Source of the DNA: Allacma fusca
Taxonomy: Eukaryota > Arthropoda > Collembola > Symphypleona > Sminthuridae
Direction: 5' to 3'
Assembly: GCA_947179485.1 (NCBI GenBank)
Contig: OX359249.1
Span: forward strand, 46,389,415 to 46,453,414
DNA length: 64,000 nucleotides
The notes under the pieces are model-generated. The model saw only the letters and a program-made list of their open reading frames with translations. It had not been told where the DNA came from and made no database searches. Of this stretch, positions 53,401 to 64,000 are shown one piece after another (position 1 is the first letter of the stretch; each line of letters starts with the position of its first letter). A program made the position numbers and the translations under genes.

Positions 53401-56400
53401 TAGTTAGAGTCTGAGTGATACACATTACACTCATATTTCCATGTTCATAAATAAGTTAGAGTTGTCAAATAAAAACTGGTGTATTTTCCTAAGGGAAGGT
53501 GATTGGGCTGTGTTCTGTGTCTCTATGATTCCGAGGACTCTCCTTCCTTTCCAATCCTCACACAGTTGGGTCCCTGCTTTGTGAGAGTCCACGTACATAG
53601 ATATTTATTTATGTGAAGTGCTGAGCTCGTGAGACTCTCTTTCCTTTCATAGCTCATTTTTTGAAATGGGTAAATAGTAAATAGATGAGTATATCATTTT
53701 TTTTCAGAATGTTACAGAACTGTGCAGAGATACAGTATGTTGCATAATGTCCTTCTCCCCTGCTTTCCTTATTCCTTCCAATGAAAAATGTCTTTCTGTG
53801 TGAGGTTTTCTCTTGTAAATTATGTGGAACATAAAGTATAAGCTCCATCCATCCACTCATAGACTCTTGGGTTGTGTAAATATCTTGTAGCACCACCAAG
53901 ATGCTTGTGTGGAAGCTACTTGTTTAGGAGAGATTATTTTACGAGAAATTTGACTGACAGCTGGCTATACGTATGGTCTAAGTCCTAGGTTCAAAGCGGA
54001 ATTAAGTTAACAGTAAGCAAAAGGCTGAATGAGAGAGTGTGAATGTTTATGAGTTGAGTATGTGTATTCTTCCGACAGCCAAAGCCTTTGTTCAAGTGGT
54101 GGTACTAGTAATCCATATTTTTTAATATGTGACTACGTGCCTATGATTACGCCGTCAACACGTGGTAAATTCCAAACCTTTATCATTAGACAGCAACTTA
54201 CGCCGAAGGAAATCACCCTTTGTTGTGGAAACTTGTTCGAAAAAAGTACATAAAGTATATTTACTTTAACTTCAATTGACGAGCATGTGTTCTTGAGTCA
54301 AACATTGTCCGTACAATGTTTATATTGGACAAAAGGAAAGGACTTGATGGGAAGAACCGAGGACACCGGAAAGTAAACTTTTCCTCAAGAGAAGGAAATG
54401 AGGTGAAAGGTTAGTTTTTAGCTTGAGTTTTTCCTTCCAAATGAGCCCGGGTTTTTTTTTTGTTCCAGTCAAAATAAAATAAAAGAGTGATGAAAAGTTC
54501 TAAGACCCAGTGCTTTACGGTTTTGTGCTTAAAAAGCTGTGAAGTGATTTAAGTGAACGGCTTTAACTTTGGGATATAGTGTAATGTTGCTACCATATGG
54601 AGAGACATTGCTAGTAGATTACCCCTTTGATGAGTATGTGTAGCTTACATGAAAGGTAATAAACGTTGGAAAAAATTGCATGCCTGGTGTACAATTTACT
54701 ACTTGTTAGTTTTCTCTCCCCCTCTCTTTAGCCATTTCGTGATGATGATGACTTGGATAAAAAAAACTGAGCATCTTGGACTACGAGGCTGATTCTTAGC
54801 GGTCAGATGAATAGGTCAAGATGATATTACAAGGGCGTGCTCCAAGAATTTGTTAGGAGTGTGCTCAGTCTCCGTCTCTCTTATTATGACCGGTATTTTC
54901 AGATGTGAGAGTGACGGTGTAGTAATTATGCAGATTGAACGCTACACTTGGTTTATTTCCAAATGACCAAGGCGTCGAGATAAAGATCACATCTGCTTAA
55001 GAACTACATTTATTATTATATTAGCAGTAGTCCTTAATTATTTTCATTGTAGAAACTTGTGAAATTCTTACGTGAACCTAACTAACTACCAACCCAGAGT
55101 AATGAATTCTGCTTGTGTCAACCTGCCCTCCCCTCACCCAACTCCATGCACACGTCTCGTACTTATATGTACCCATTGTAAAAATCTCTTTTATTAGCAG
55201 GGCTTTAGTTAAGAGAGGAGATTGAACTTTTCCTCTCAAGAATGTTCCACGGCGAGAATCATTTAATTTTTCGAGCAGAGCTTCATAAGGTTAGACGCTA
55301 CCGAAATCATATTCAGAATGCTTCCTTGAAATCAATTATGCACATACGCTTGCGAAGTAAGTATATATTAAGCATATTAAGTGAGTAGTTAAGTACCAAA
55401 AGAATTTTATGAAAGAGAAGAAAGGTGACACAAGTCCGTGAGTTTGCACTAAAATAGCGAAATTTCACTGAGCTATTAATGCAAAGCTTTGTTTTCCATA
55501 TTGCCAGGAAACACTCGTCTGTTTTGACTTCATGTACACTCTCAGACTCTTATAGAACTAAATCTGTTGTAGCATATACATATATGTATTTAGCAGAGCG
55601 TTGGGGTATTTGGATACTCATGGCTCCGTGATGGAGTAATGAAACTATTCCCTAAGCCCTTGTAGCAGCGTTCTTAAACTTAGGATTATAAAAAGTTAGT
55701 AAACAGTCATCCGACTAATACTTCCCGTCTAGAACTCAATCCTCATGTTTTGATTGGAGTTATAAGCATACAAAAAACCTTTTTGTAATAATCTGTTCTC
55801 ATTCCTGCTGTGCAAGGTGTTCATTGAGCAGACTATTTTTGCTCCCTGACCCTCTTTGGGCGCTACGGTGACTGTTAGCAGTAGCATTTAACACATCGTG
55901 CTGCCAAGTGTCTCATTAAAGGGAGTTGTAATTTAGGAAGTTATATGCACTTCGCCTTTTATTGAACATATTGGTAGGAAGAAGGAGTCAACATTTTCCA
56001 TTTAAATCATTTAAGAAATCCAACCTCAATGGGGAAATGGGACAATGTGGAGATTTAGCTCTCGCTCCATGTGCACCTCTATGTGTGTGTTGGCATTCGG
56101 TGCACACATGTGTATGTAATTTCCCGATAAAAAAATTTAGGCGCACTTCATAAGTATTCAGATGCTGTGTTTTTCCTAATATCAACATGACTACTTGCAT
56201 TATACGGCATGGCACACTGAGCGGACTATGTTATTTCTGCGGGAGTAGTCGTTAGGAATTAATGTTGTTGTTCCTTGCTTTTTTTTCACGAAGCTTCACA
56301 GCTTGGACTTGATGAATTTCCATATTGTCCCTTTGATTGGCGTGATTCTTCATCAGCACGAGCAATATTGATTTCATGCAGAATCTAAAGATTTAAATTA

Positions 56401-57742
56401 TCGTCCATTCACCATCTTGGTGGTGGAGCTCATTGATTTGCGATTTCCTACAGCGGAACAACCCAAGAAGAATCCCTTGTTACTTACATTTTACCATTTC
56501 TGAATGTTTTGTGCGTCCATATGCATGGTACACGAAAATCAATTCGAGGTTTGTTACTACTCATTTATCCGTTGATACTGCTGGTTGGATACGTAACCTC
56601 GTCTTCAAGTTGTAGTGCCTCTGTCCAAACCAACATACCTCAGTCTCTTTACTCACTCATTAAAAGTCATGGTTTGAAGATCTGGAGAGAAAAATATAGT
56701 ACTCAGCATCTATGAGCTGCGAGAGTTTTTTAAAAAATAATTCAGTAAAACAATTTATCTAATGATAGTGTAACAGCAGCAGTAAACTCAACAGTTTGTA
56801 AAAGGTAAGAATCAGAGATAACGCTTGTGTGTAGTGCATTAAACGAGGGGATGTTCATGGTATTTTTAAACCCTTTGCTCGTTATCACCCAAATAGCTGA
56901 AAATACTCGTTTTTGCTAAGCGGAATTAGTCGTTATAGTTTGTCTGGGTTCCATGGAAGGAAACTTACATCAAAATTCCATTTAAACATTTAGGATGTTA
57001 TCTGTCTGTAGTGAATTTATGGAAACTGTCTTTTATAGAGACACAGTGTAATTAAGACTCAGAGGCTGGACTTGTATTTAAATTTTGTGGGAGGAATCGA
57101 GAGCAAGTTTGGTCCTGAGATTTTTAGCATATTAGATTATCATTAGGACTTGGAAAGAATGAGGAAGGTGCGCAGGAACTGCACGTAGTATCAACTTAAG
57201 CTGAAACCCAAGCCTCAAAATTTTTATCTTTGTTATCTCTTGTACTCTAATCCTTATTGTTAGTCGAGACTTCTGGTATTTAGTTACAAATAGGTGGCGA
57301 GATCTGTGGTGAAAATGGTTTTACATTGATCCTACTTTGTTCAGTTTTTGTTGACTCTCTGACCACATTTGTAGCTCCGTCCTATCTGTCATGTGCAAGC
57401 CATTGATTATGAATTTGCTATCAGTGTGACTTTTATATCTAATAATTGCATTTAGGGCATTCACTGGAACTTTTCATAAAGGCGGTCCCAAGTTCCATGG
57501 CAAATTCGATATTAGATGATTTGTAGTAGTATGTTCCTATCAGTATATTAGCAGTATTAGCACCCATTGTTAATAAATTTGGTCACTGCAAGAATGTATT
57601 TACTGGGATGGATTAGTTTACATGTGTCACTACTATGTTTGTTAGTTTACTCTTCCATTCGCAGATAGCTACTAATATGATCTTTTACTTACTTTACTGG
57701 TTACTTTGAACTCTTGAGTAGCGAGCATCTAATGTTTTTTTT
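50485..57742. other. Gene-free stretch, left part
   Basis: I found no coding exon I could support on either strand. The largest open frames (for example 51908-52150 and 55962-56153) lack recognisable motifs and flanking splice logic. The sequence is T/G-leaning on the plus strand, which would fit a long plus-strand 5' UTR intron or a long METTL25 3' region. No tRNA B-box, rRNA or long repeat was noticed. Confidence 0.45.
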
Positions 57743-57761
57743 TCTCTCTCTCTCTCTCTCT
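57743..57761. repeat. (TC)n microsatellite
   Basis: About nine uninterrupted TC units preceded by a run of T. A simple repeat with no evident function. Confidence 0.9.
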
Positions 57762-60700
57762 GATCAGTTCTAAGGAAAGGATTAAGTATAAGACATGGAC
57801 GGAGTAGTAAGCACTTTTAAAAATGGGCTCACGCTCAGACGCACTCTGAGTTGAACTGAGGACCTGGCTTGCATAATTTAAAATGCATGTAGTGTAGTAC
57901 ATAGAACGGACTCTTCCCTTAAATTTAATTCTCCACTTTTACAAAATTCAATCAATGTACTTAAAAGTAATGGGCATTTGCATGAGGGAAGTAAAAGCAG
58001 GAGCTTGTTTAATTTTGTTCCCAGGTTAGTAATTTGACTGCTGGTGTGGTCGGGAAGTTATGGACTGTATGTACGTGTTTGGAGTTTCTCGGCGTGCAAC
58101 TACGAAAGCACACATGTACATAAGTTGACATAAGTCTATACTCGGTAAAACAAAGTCAATTACTTGAGTGGGACGATTAATGGAGTCCATTATATGATAA
58201 TGGCATGATTGTTGTTGCCAAAATGGTTTAGTTGGAAGAAATAGTAAAATAATGTGGAAACATAATGTATATGGTTTTGTCACATTCGATACTATGACGG
58301 CTTTTTCATCTCATCAAAGGCGCGCCTGTCCTGGGCTTCATCCCTGACTCATTTATGAAGTTTTTTTTTCTCCAACAAGCACTCCGTTGTGCAGCTTTTC
58401 CAATACAGACATCGTTCGGCCGTTCTAGTAATAGACTATTCGGATATAATATAGTATGTTTCTCTCCCTGCCCTGCCTGCGAATCTAGCAATGAGGATAC
58501 ACACTCTTGTTCCATTTTAAAGCATTCTGAGTTATTACTTAATAACTTTTGACGTGACTCTTGACTCGACGCCTGGCGTGGTACAAATTAATTCAACTCT
58601 TATTTACATCTGCTGGGACAATGCAGGATCGAAATCGAAAATATTCAAGAGAGCAGATGATATAGGGTTGTGCACATTCATTATCAAGTATATATCTAGT
58701 ACTGTACGTTTTTACTATTAATATGCGTGATGCTAATAAACAGTTCTGTCATCTTGCCCTCTGGATGAGTGTGTAGTAGTTCCACACGCGCATAATGTTG
58801 CGCTGTGTGTGCCTGGCATCTCCTTATATATAATCCATATATGGAATGGCCTAGACCCGTACCGAAAGTGAGGAATTTTAGTAGAGAAAATCCAATTGTA
58901 AGAGTGAGTGCTGTATGAACTCGCAGTTTGGGTTCCTCTGTATTTATTAATAATGCCGGAGCCCCATAGTCATGTATTACCACATCTGTAGATGATCTCC
59001 AATATTGTACTCCTGATATTTTCTCTTGGGCTCACATATCCACATGATCCTTGTTACGGAGGTGAAGTCCACGGGTCAACGAAAAACAGGATATCTATTA
59101 TCTGACAGATTGAGTGTTCTACTCAATTATTGGATATTCTTCATGCTCGTACATTCCTCAGTGTTTAGCTTTAAATATACTTAAAATGAGTTTACACAAA
59201 TGAGTAAAGGCATAACACTTGAGTTTTTGCATTGAAGATGCTTGACATTGACATAATGCAGGCCCGCTTGACGTCCGTGGACCACCGTTTTGCTGGTGGA
59301 ATGTAGTATGGTGTTGGTTTGGTGTTAGTGAGCTTTATTGGAGCCTGCCAAACAGGTGTCCACGCTGTTCACAATAGTATATTGTTCTACAGTAAGTTCA
59401 TTGTAGTATGACTCTCCAAGGGTCTAAACAATAGCATCACTTCTCACAGCAGTCACAGCGTGAGTTATTTGGGCTTTACCTAAAATTCCAGTAACACATA
59501 AGTTCACCTTTGATGATTTTTTTTAAACTGCATTTTTTCTAAGTTATGTTTATATAGTTATCAAATAATCAATCAGATCAGCTTAATATTTTATAGTACG
59601 CTATTACGGAATCTAGAACTAATGGCTGGTTCAAGTATGATTTAGCTTCCGTGCTGAGAGCAGGAGCTTCTAAGTATATAGCACCGTAAGCTTGGAAATA
59701 ATGCATATACTCATGTATTAAATTCTGTAACTAGAAGGACATTTGTTGTTGTTAGCAGTCCTCCAAAATTACTTTTATAGACTGATGACTGACTATACCA
59801 ATGTATAGTCTCTGAAAATTTTAAACCGCTATAAGAAAACCAATCACATTCTCAAATGGCTCAGTGTTTACGGTAGAACGCATTGCGTAAAGTATAAACA
59901 ATATTTAATGTTGTCGGATTTCCAGCAGTTTTTTTTTCGTAGAAATTTGTCTAACGGAATTTATTATTTTTGCAGAATTCTTCCATAGTCATTTTTCATC
60001 GGGATACTCTACAAGGAGCTGTATGGTTTACTCATTATACATATATATTATTTTTAAGTGAGTACTATTTTTTACTGTCAAGTGCGTAGACAGCTTTGGG
60101 TTCGATGAAATCATACGTATAGATTTTAATAAGAGCCCAGCGTTACTTCAACTGAGTGTTCATTTCAGATATATTTGTAGGATGATGTAGTTTAGGCTTA
60201 ATTTTGTCATTCTGTAAATTGTACATGTATAGAGCTGGAAATGAATGGAATGTATGGACATTATCAGTACCAATTCAAGTAAAAGTATACAGACATAGAG
60301 CCGGCATGTGTGAATGTGTGTGAAAAGGTCGGCCAGAGATTGGATATTTGGTGGACTATGGACAGACTGAAACCCTACAGTAAAGTAAAACAGAAGAGTA
60401 CATGCGTGCGGAGCTATTTTTCCTTTGGAGGACTCAAGTCTTTATATGTTTCGTAGATTAGAGAGACCAAATGGAAGTTTGCATGCAAATTGATGAGCCT
60501 CACATAAAACTGTGTGTAGAGAAAGAAGCAACAGGCAGTTGTAGTTGTTCACTTGATCACTCTGGACAACCGATTGCCTTCAGTGGAATCCAACATTTTT
60601 CATTGCTGCTTCGCTCCTCTTCTGCTGTTGTGTGTACACAGTGAGCGAGGACCTGCCTCCCAACCCTTTATCCTTGCATAGTCAATGTTACAAGTCACAT

Positions 60701-61570
60701 CTTGACTCAAGTTTACTTAACTTCTATCTCTCTGACTCAGTTTCGTATTGACATCCTGTACAGCATCATTATTTAGGTATTTCGAGTCAACATTGAGTGT
60801 GTTTGAGCGTACCTCTTAAACACGCACCAATTACATCAGTATGTAGAGTCACACTTTTTCTCACTTTGCCAACAATCACTGGTACATTGCAAGACATTTG
60901 TTACTAAAGTGCTTTACATTTTTCTTACACTTCTGACTCCTGCCAGAAGGAAAGAAAGTATCACGAGAGTTGTGTGAGGAAAAAGGGAGAAGTATTGTAA
61001 TTCGTTTGGAAATTATAGTTGATTTGAGAGGATAATACATTCCCATAATTTTTTATTCTCACTGTGGAAAGTGGGACTGTTACGATTTTTCAGACTTTAG
61101 AATACACAAGTATGAACAGTCAGAACATACAATTAGTTTTAAAAGGTTTCTAATTTTATTTCAAGTGATGGAGTGACAGGGCAGTAGTTTCCAAAAGATT
61201 AAATAACCTCGCCTTGCTTTATAATCGACGATCACGAAATTCATGGACTGTTTTCCTCCGCCATTCTTACAAGTATATTTCGAGCCGCCCAGTGTGTACA
61301 TGAACATTTTAAAGAGAGGAAAAATCTTAATTTTCGAGGTAGGGTTTCCTAGAGTGAGGATAATATTATCACAATGTTTATTATTATATAGGTAGTTTGA
61401 AAGGGAAGATTGTACAAAATGTGAAGTACTGTGCACAGACGGTGAGAGCGAAAACATTTCAATAAGTCGTAAGATTTTTTATAACTTCTCAACGACATTG
61501 GACATTGAGTTTACACAGATCACAGATCAGCTGGGGATACACTTGGAGCTCCTGCAAATGATTTGCAAAG
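57762..61570. other. Gene-free stretch, right part, up to the Ser-rich exon
   Basis: About 3.8 kb without supported exons. Its right end must contain the 5' UTR, and possibly the promoter, of the plus-strand gene starting at 61571. No clear TATA box or repeat was seen. Confidence 0.45.
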
Positions 61571-62114
61571 ATGGATGACGGAATATTCAGCATTTCATTA
61601 TCAACGAACACATTAGTGGAAACACATACCACTTCAGTCACAACTACAAAAATAAATACAGTGAATATGTCAAGTGATGAGACACCCGGAACAAGTAGTA
61701 GCTACTATTCCACGAGTAGTGCCTCAAGTAGTGCGGAGAACATTAGCACAGTGGAGAACGGTGACCTATCAGTATTTACATTTATGTCACCTGGTCATAG
61801 GTCAAGTTCAGATGTTCAGAAGGACTCATCATCTTGCAGATGTTCTTGTCATCATCTCTCGTCATCTTATAGCTATCACTGCAGTGACAGTTGCAGTAGT
61901 CATTGTCATCTACCACATGATAGTGGGTATGGAAATTTTGGCAACTGTTCTTCTGCTGGTAGTTACTCAATCGATCCTTTCAGACTGGATGGTTCCCACA
62001 TGTACACTTACAAGGGTGCTCATCGCTTTCAGAATCACATTCTCAGTGATAATTACGTCCGGTTACTCCCTCGAGTCTCTGATGGAATCTTGCTCCGCAG
62101 CTTGGAGAAAGGGG
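61571..62114 (+). CDS. First coding exon of an unrecognised Ser-rich protein (partial)
   Basis: An open frame of 181 codons starts at an ATG in good context (AAAGATGG) and ends at a strong donor (GGTGAGTG; exon end 62114, phase 1). The encoded N-terminus is rich in Ser and Thr. It has a stretch with alternating Ser, His and Cys (about residues 88-117: CRCSCHHLSSS, HCSDSCSSHCHL), then a Gly/Tyr-containing stretch. It ends in the more ordered-looking piece NYVRLLPRVSDGILLRSLEKG. I do not recognise the family. The frame is far longer than neighbouring random frames and has a start and donor in the right places, so I think it is real. The Cys/His cluster is not in a zinc-finger spacing I know. 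Later exons would lie right of the window or in its last 1.9 kb. Confidence 0.5.
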
Positions 62115-64000
62115 GTGAGTGAAATAGATTTTCTTCTCCGTTTATTTTTGTACCATATAAGTATCTCCAGCGATCCCACAACACGATGTGCAATGTAACT
62201 CACACTCATTAAAATGGCTATTATTAACAACCCAAGTGCTATTTACATGCTCCATTCCTCCTCGCTTCTCTGCCGACATTAATTTTTTGATACAAATATT
62301 ATTGCAAGTCAAGGCACGCACTTACATATCTTCTGTGTATAATATGAGCAATTATCTTCCCAATGTCAAGGGAAGCTTGCTTACGTCCGTACAACTATAC
62401 AAGTTCCAAAAAATCGATTCATCTTCTCCGCATGCCATTTTTTTCCACCCCATTCCCTGCCTTTTATTGAACATGAAATTATGAGTAGAACTTGAGCCAA
62501 ATAGAGTTCAAGTTTTGCTCAAGTATCCAAATAGGAATAAGCACATCTGAATTGGAAATTTTCAACAGCTTCAGCACCAATGTCATGCCATGATGTCTCG
62601 TACGTTTGCAATGATCTGCATTATTTCACGGAACGTAAATGACGATGACTCAGTTCAAGTGACTATGAGGCATGAAAAAATGGCATAAAAGCAAGGCTCC
62701 ATTGTTTAATCAAATACCGTCAAATCGTCATACCACTGCCGTAGTGAGTAGTAAATTGAGGCACTATGCGACACAAGCTCTTACCTCACTTCCTTCCTCT
62801 TCTACAGATTACTTGCTAGATGATTAGCTCCGAGATTATGCCTGGGGTTCCCATACACTCCACAGTTCCATATAGACAGGTTTGAAATTGAATGCATCAA
62901 GATGATTTATGCAGAATCTGTTGTAAGCAGCTCATAATTTTTTAAAAGCTAACCCAAAGTTGACAAGGGGAAGAATAACTGCAGGGATACTCTCATCACT
63001 TGATTCAATTTCCAACTTTTCCATGCTCCTACGAACGTTAACATGGAGGGATCGTCATTGTAGGGCAAATGTATACCCCATAGTGAAGAACCACTTGAGT
63101 TCCTTCATGAATGTACGTAAATAGTCCAGAGTTCACTTTTCCATTCCACCATCTCATGGAAACAATAACCGATTTATTTTAATCAACGTGAAATGAACTG
63201 AGACTACAACTCCGCAGTCCAAAAAGTGCTCAAAAATAATGGAAATCTCAAAGTTGATCCTTGATAACGTCCTCGTGTTCATTAGCAAATAAAACGCAAG
63301 TTCTAATAAAAGCTATGAGCAATTCAAAAATACGCTGATGATTTTAAAGCATCTTCTAAGTACCTGCCGTGCCTACTATGTAATGTAGGTAACGATCCCC
63401 CTGGTTAAGAAGATGCTGTTGATGGCAGTCATACATGTTCAGTAGGGATGTGTCATACATATAAATTTCCTCCAAAAAAATGAGAAAGCGTTCCAGGAAT
63501 TTAAAAGTAATAAAATTGAATTCCAAGACCTTAGCTGGAAACTGTTCGTATGAACTTCATACTATGAAGAGAGAGAGAGAGAGAGAGTGCATTTGAACAA
63601 ATGGAATGAAGTTGATTTTACCCCTCTCAAGATACAAGCTCCATCGTGCATATTATATGGAGGGTGGAAAAAAAGAAGCGAAATATAAAATTAAAATAGT
63701 TCCATCATGGTAAGAGATGTAAGTAAGTAGAAGGTTGAAACTTGTAGTAAATCATTGTTGGACAGCATAATGTGATAAAAATGTGCATGAATTATTAGTT
63801 TGTGAAGGACGACAATCTTCTAGCAAGAATACCTGACGACGTTTTGGTTTGAAAAGCACATGTTTTTCTTTAAGTAAGTGTATCAAATGTATGGTTGTTG
63901 ATGTTCGAGGAATTCTAGTTGCAATGGCTGGATCCTCCATGCCCTGTACTAAATCATACACCTTCATGTAATAATAAGGAGAATAATAATGGTTGGAGTG
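62115..64000 (+). other. Probable first coding intron of the Ser-rich gene
   Basis: Starts with GTGAGT and runs to the window edge. No second exon was identified. It contains a (GA)n microsatellite and otherwise AT-rich sequence. Confidence 0.4.
63567..63587. repeat. (GA)n microsatellite
   Basis: About ten uninterrupted GA units. Simple repeat. Confidence 0.9.

Noticed and set aside
61674-62198. 174-codon frame overlapping the Ser-rich exon in another phase
   Set aside because: Translation is dominated by hydrophobic runs produced by the shifted Ser-codon repeats. The frame from 61571 has the better start and a matching donor.

Overview
The window is nuclear DNA from an animal, most likely an arthropod. 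It has small GT-AG introns, AT-rich non-coding DNA and canonical metazoan genes. Protein features such as the mitochondrial ornithine aminotransferase and the CNNM layout are animal-type. A springtail, crustacean or insect would all fit, and I cannot place it further from sequence alone. All exon chains were built by reading splice sites, reading frames and known protein families. In every complete gene model the joined exon lengths are divisible by three.

Layout, left to right. (1) 391-1565 (+): the 3' end of a synaptotagmin-12-like gene. (2) 4808-12348 (-): a complete 11-exon CNNM/ACDP (cyclin M) transporter-family gene, here CNNM-a. (3) 16677-21625 (+): a second, diverged CNNM gene (CNNM-b), head-to-head with the first. 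(4) 22284-26332 (-): ornithine aminotransferase OAT-1, six exons, tail-to-tail with CNNM-b. (5) 28622-34826 (-): OAT-2, a tandem duplicate with the same five intron positions but altered active-site surroundings. Its introns carry a broken hAT DNA transposon, two oppositely oriented copies of one short inverted-repeat element, and another MITE-like element. (6) 37730-38345 (-): DDA1, a small subunit of the CUL4-DDB1 ubiquitin ligase. (7) 40140-40589 (+): LTO1/ORAOV1, an adaptor for iron-sulfur loading of ABCE1. (8) 40695-50097 (+): a METTL25/METTL25B-family methyltransferase-like gene whose ATG lies only 105 bases after the LTO1 stop. (9) 50098-61570: about 11.5 kb with no gene I can support. 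(10) 61571-62114 (+): a Ser-rich first coding exon of an unrecognised gene that runs off the right side.

Two independent gene duplications (CNNM inverted, OAT direct) lie side by side, so the segment has had local duplication activity. DDA1 and LTO1/METTL25 form a divergent housekeeping cluster. Across it, the strand carrying each gene switches to a G+T-rich bias on either side of about 39 kb. I found no CRISPR array, rRNA, convincing tRNA, virus-derived element or clearly novel molecular system. The strongest leads are the altered OAT-2 active-site neighbourhood, the remodelled CNNM-b, the near-operonic LTO1-METTL25 spacing and the uncharacterised Ser-rich gene.
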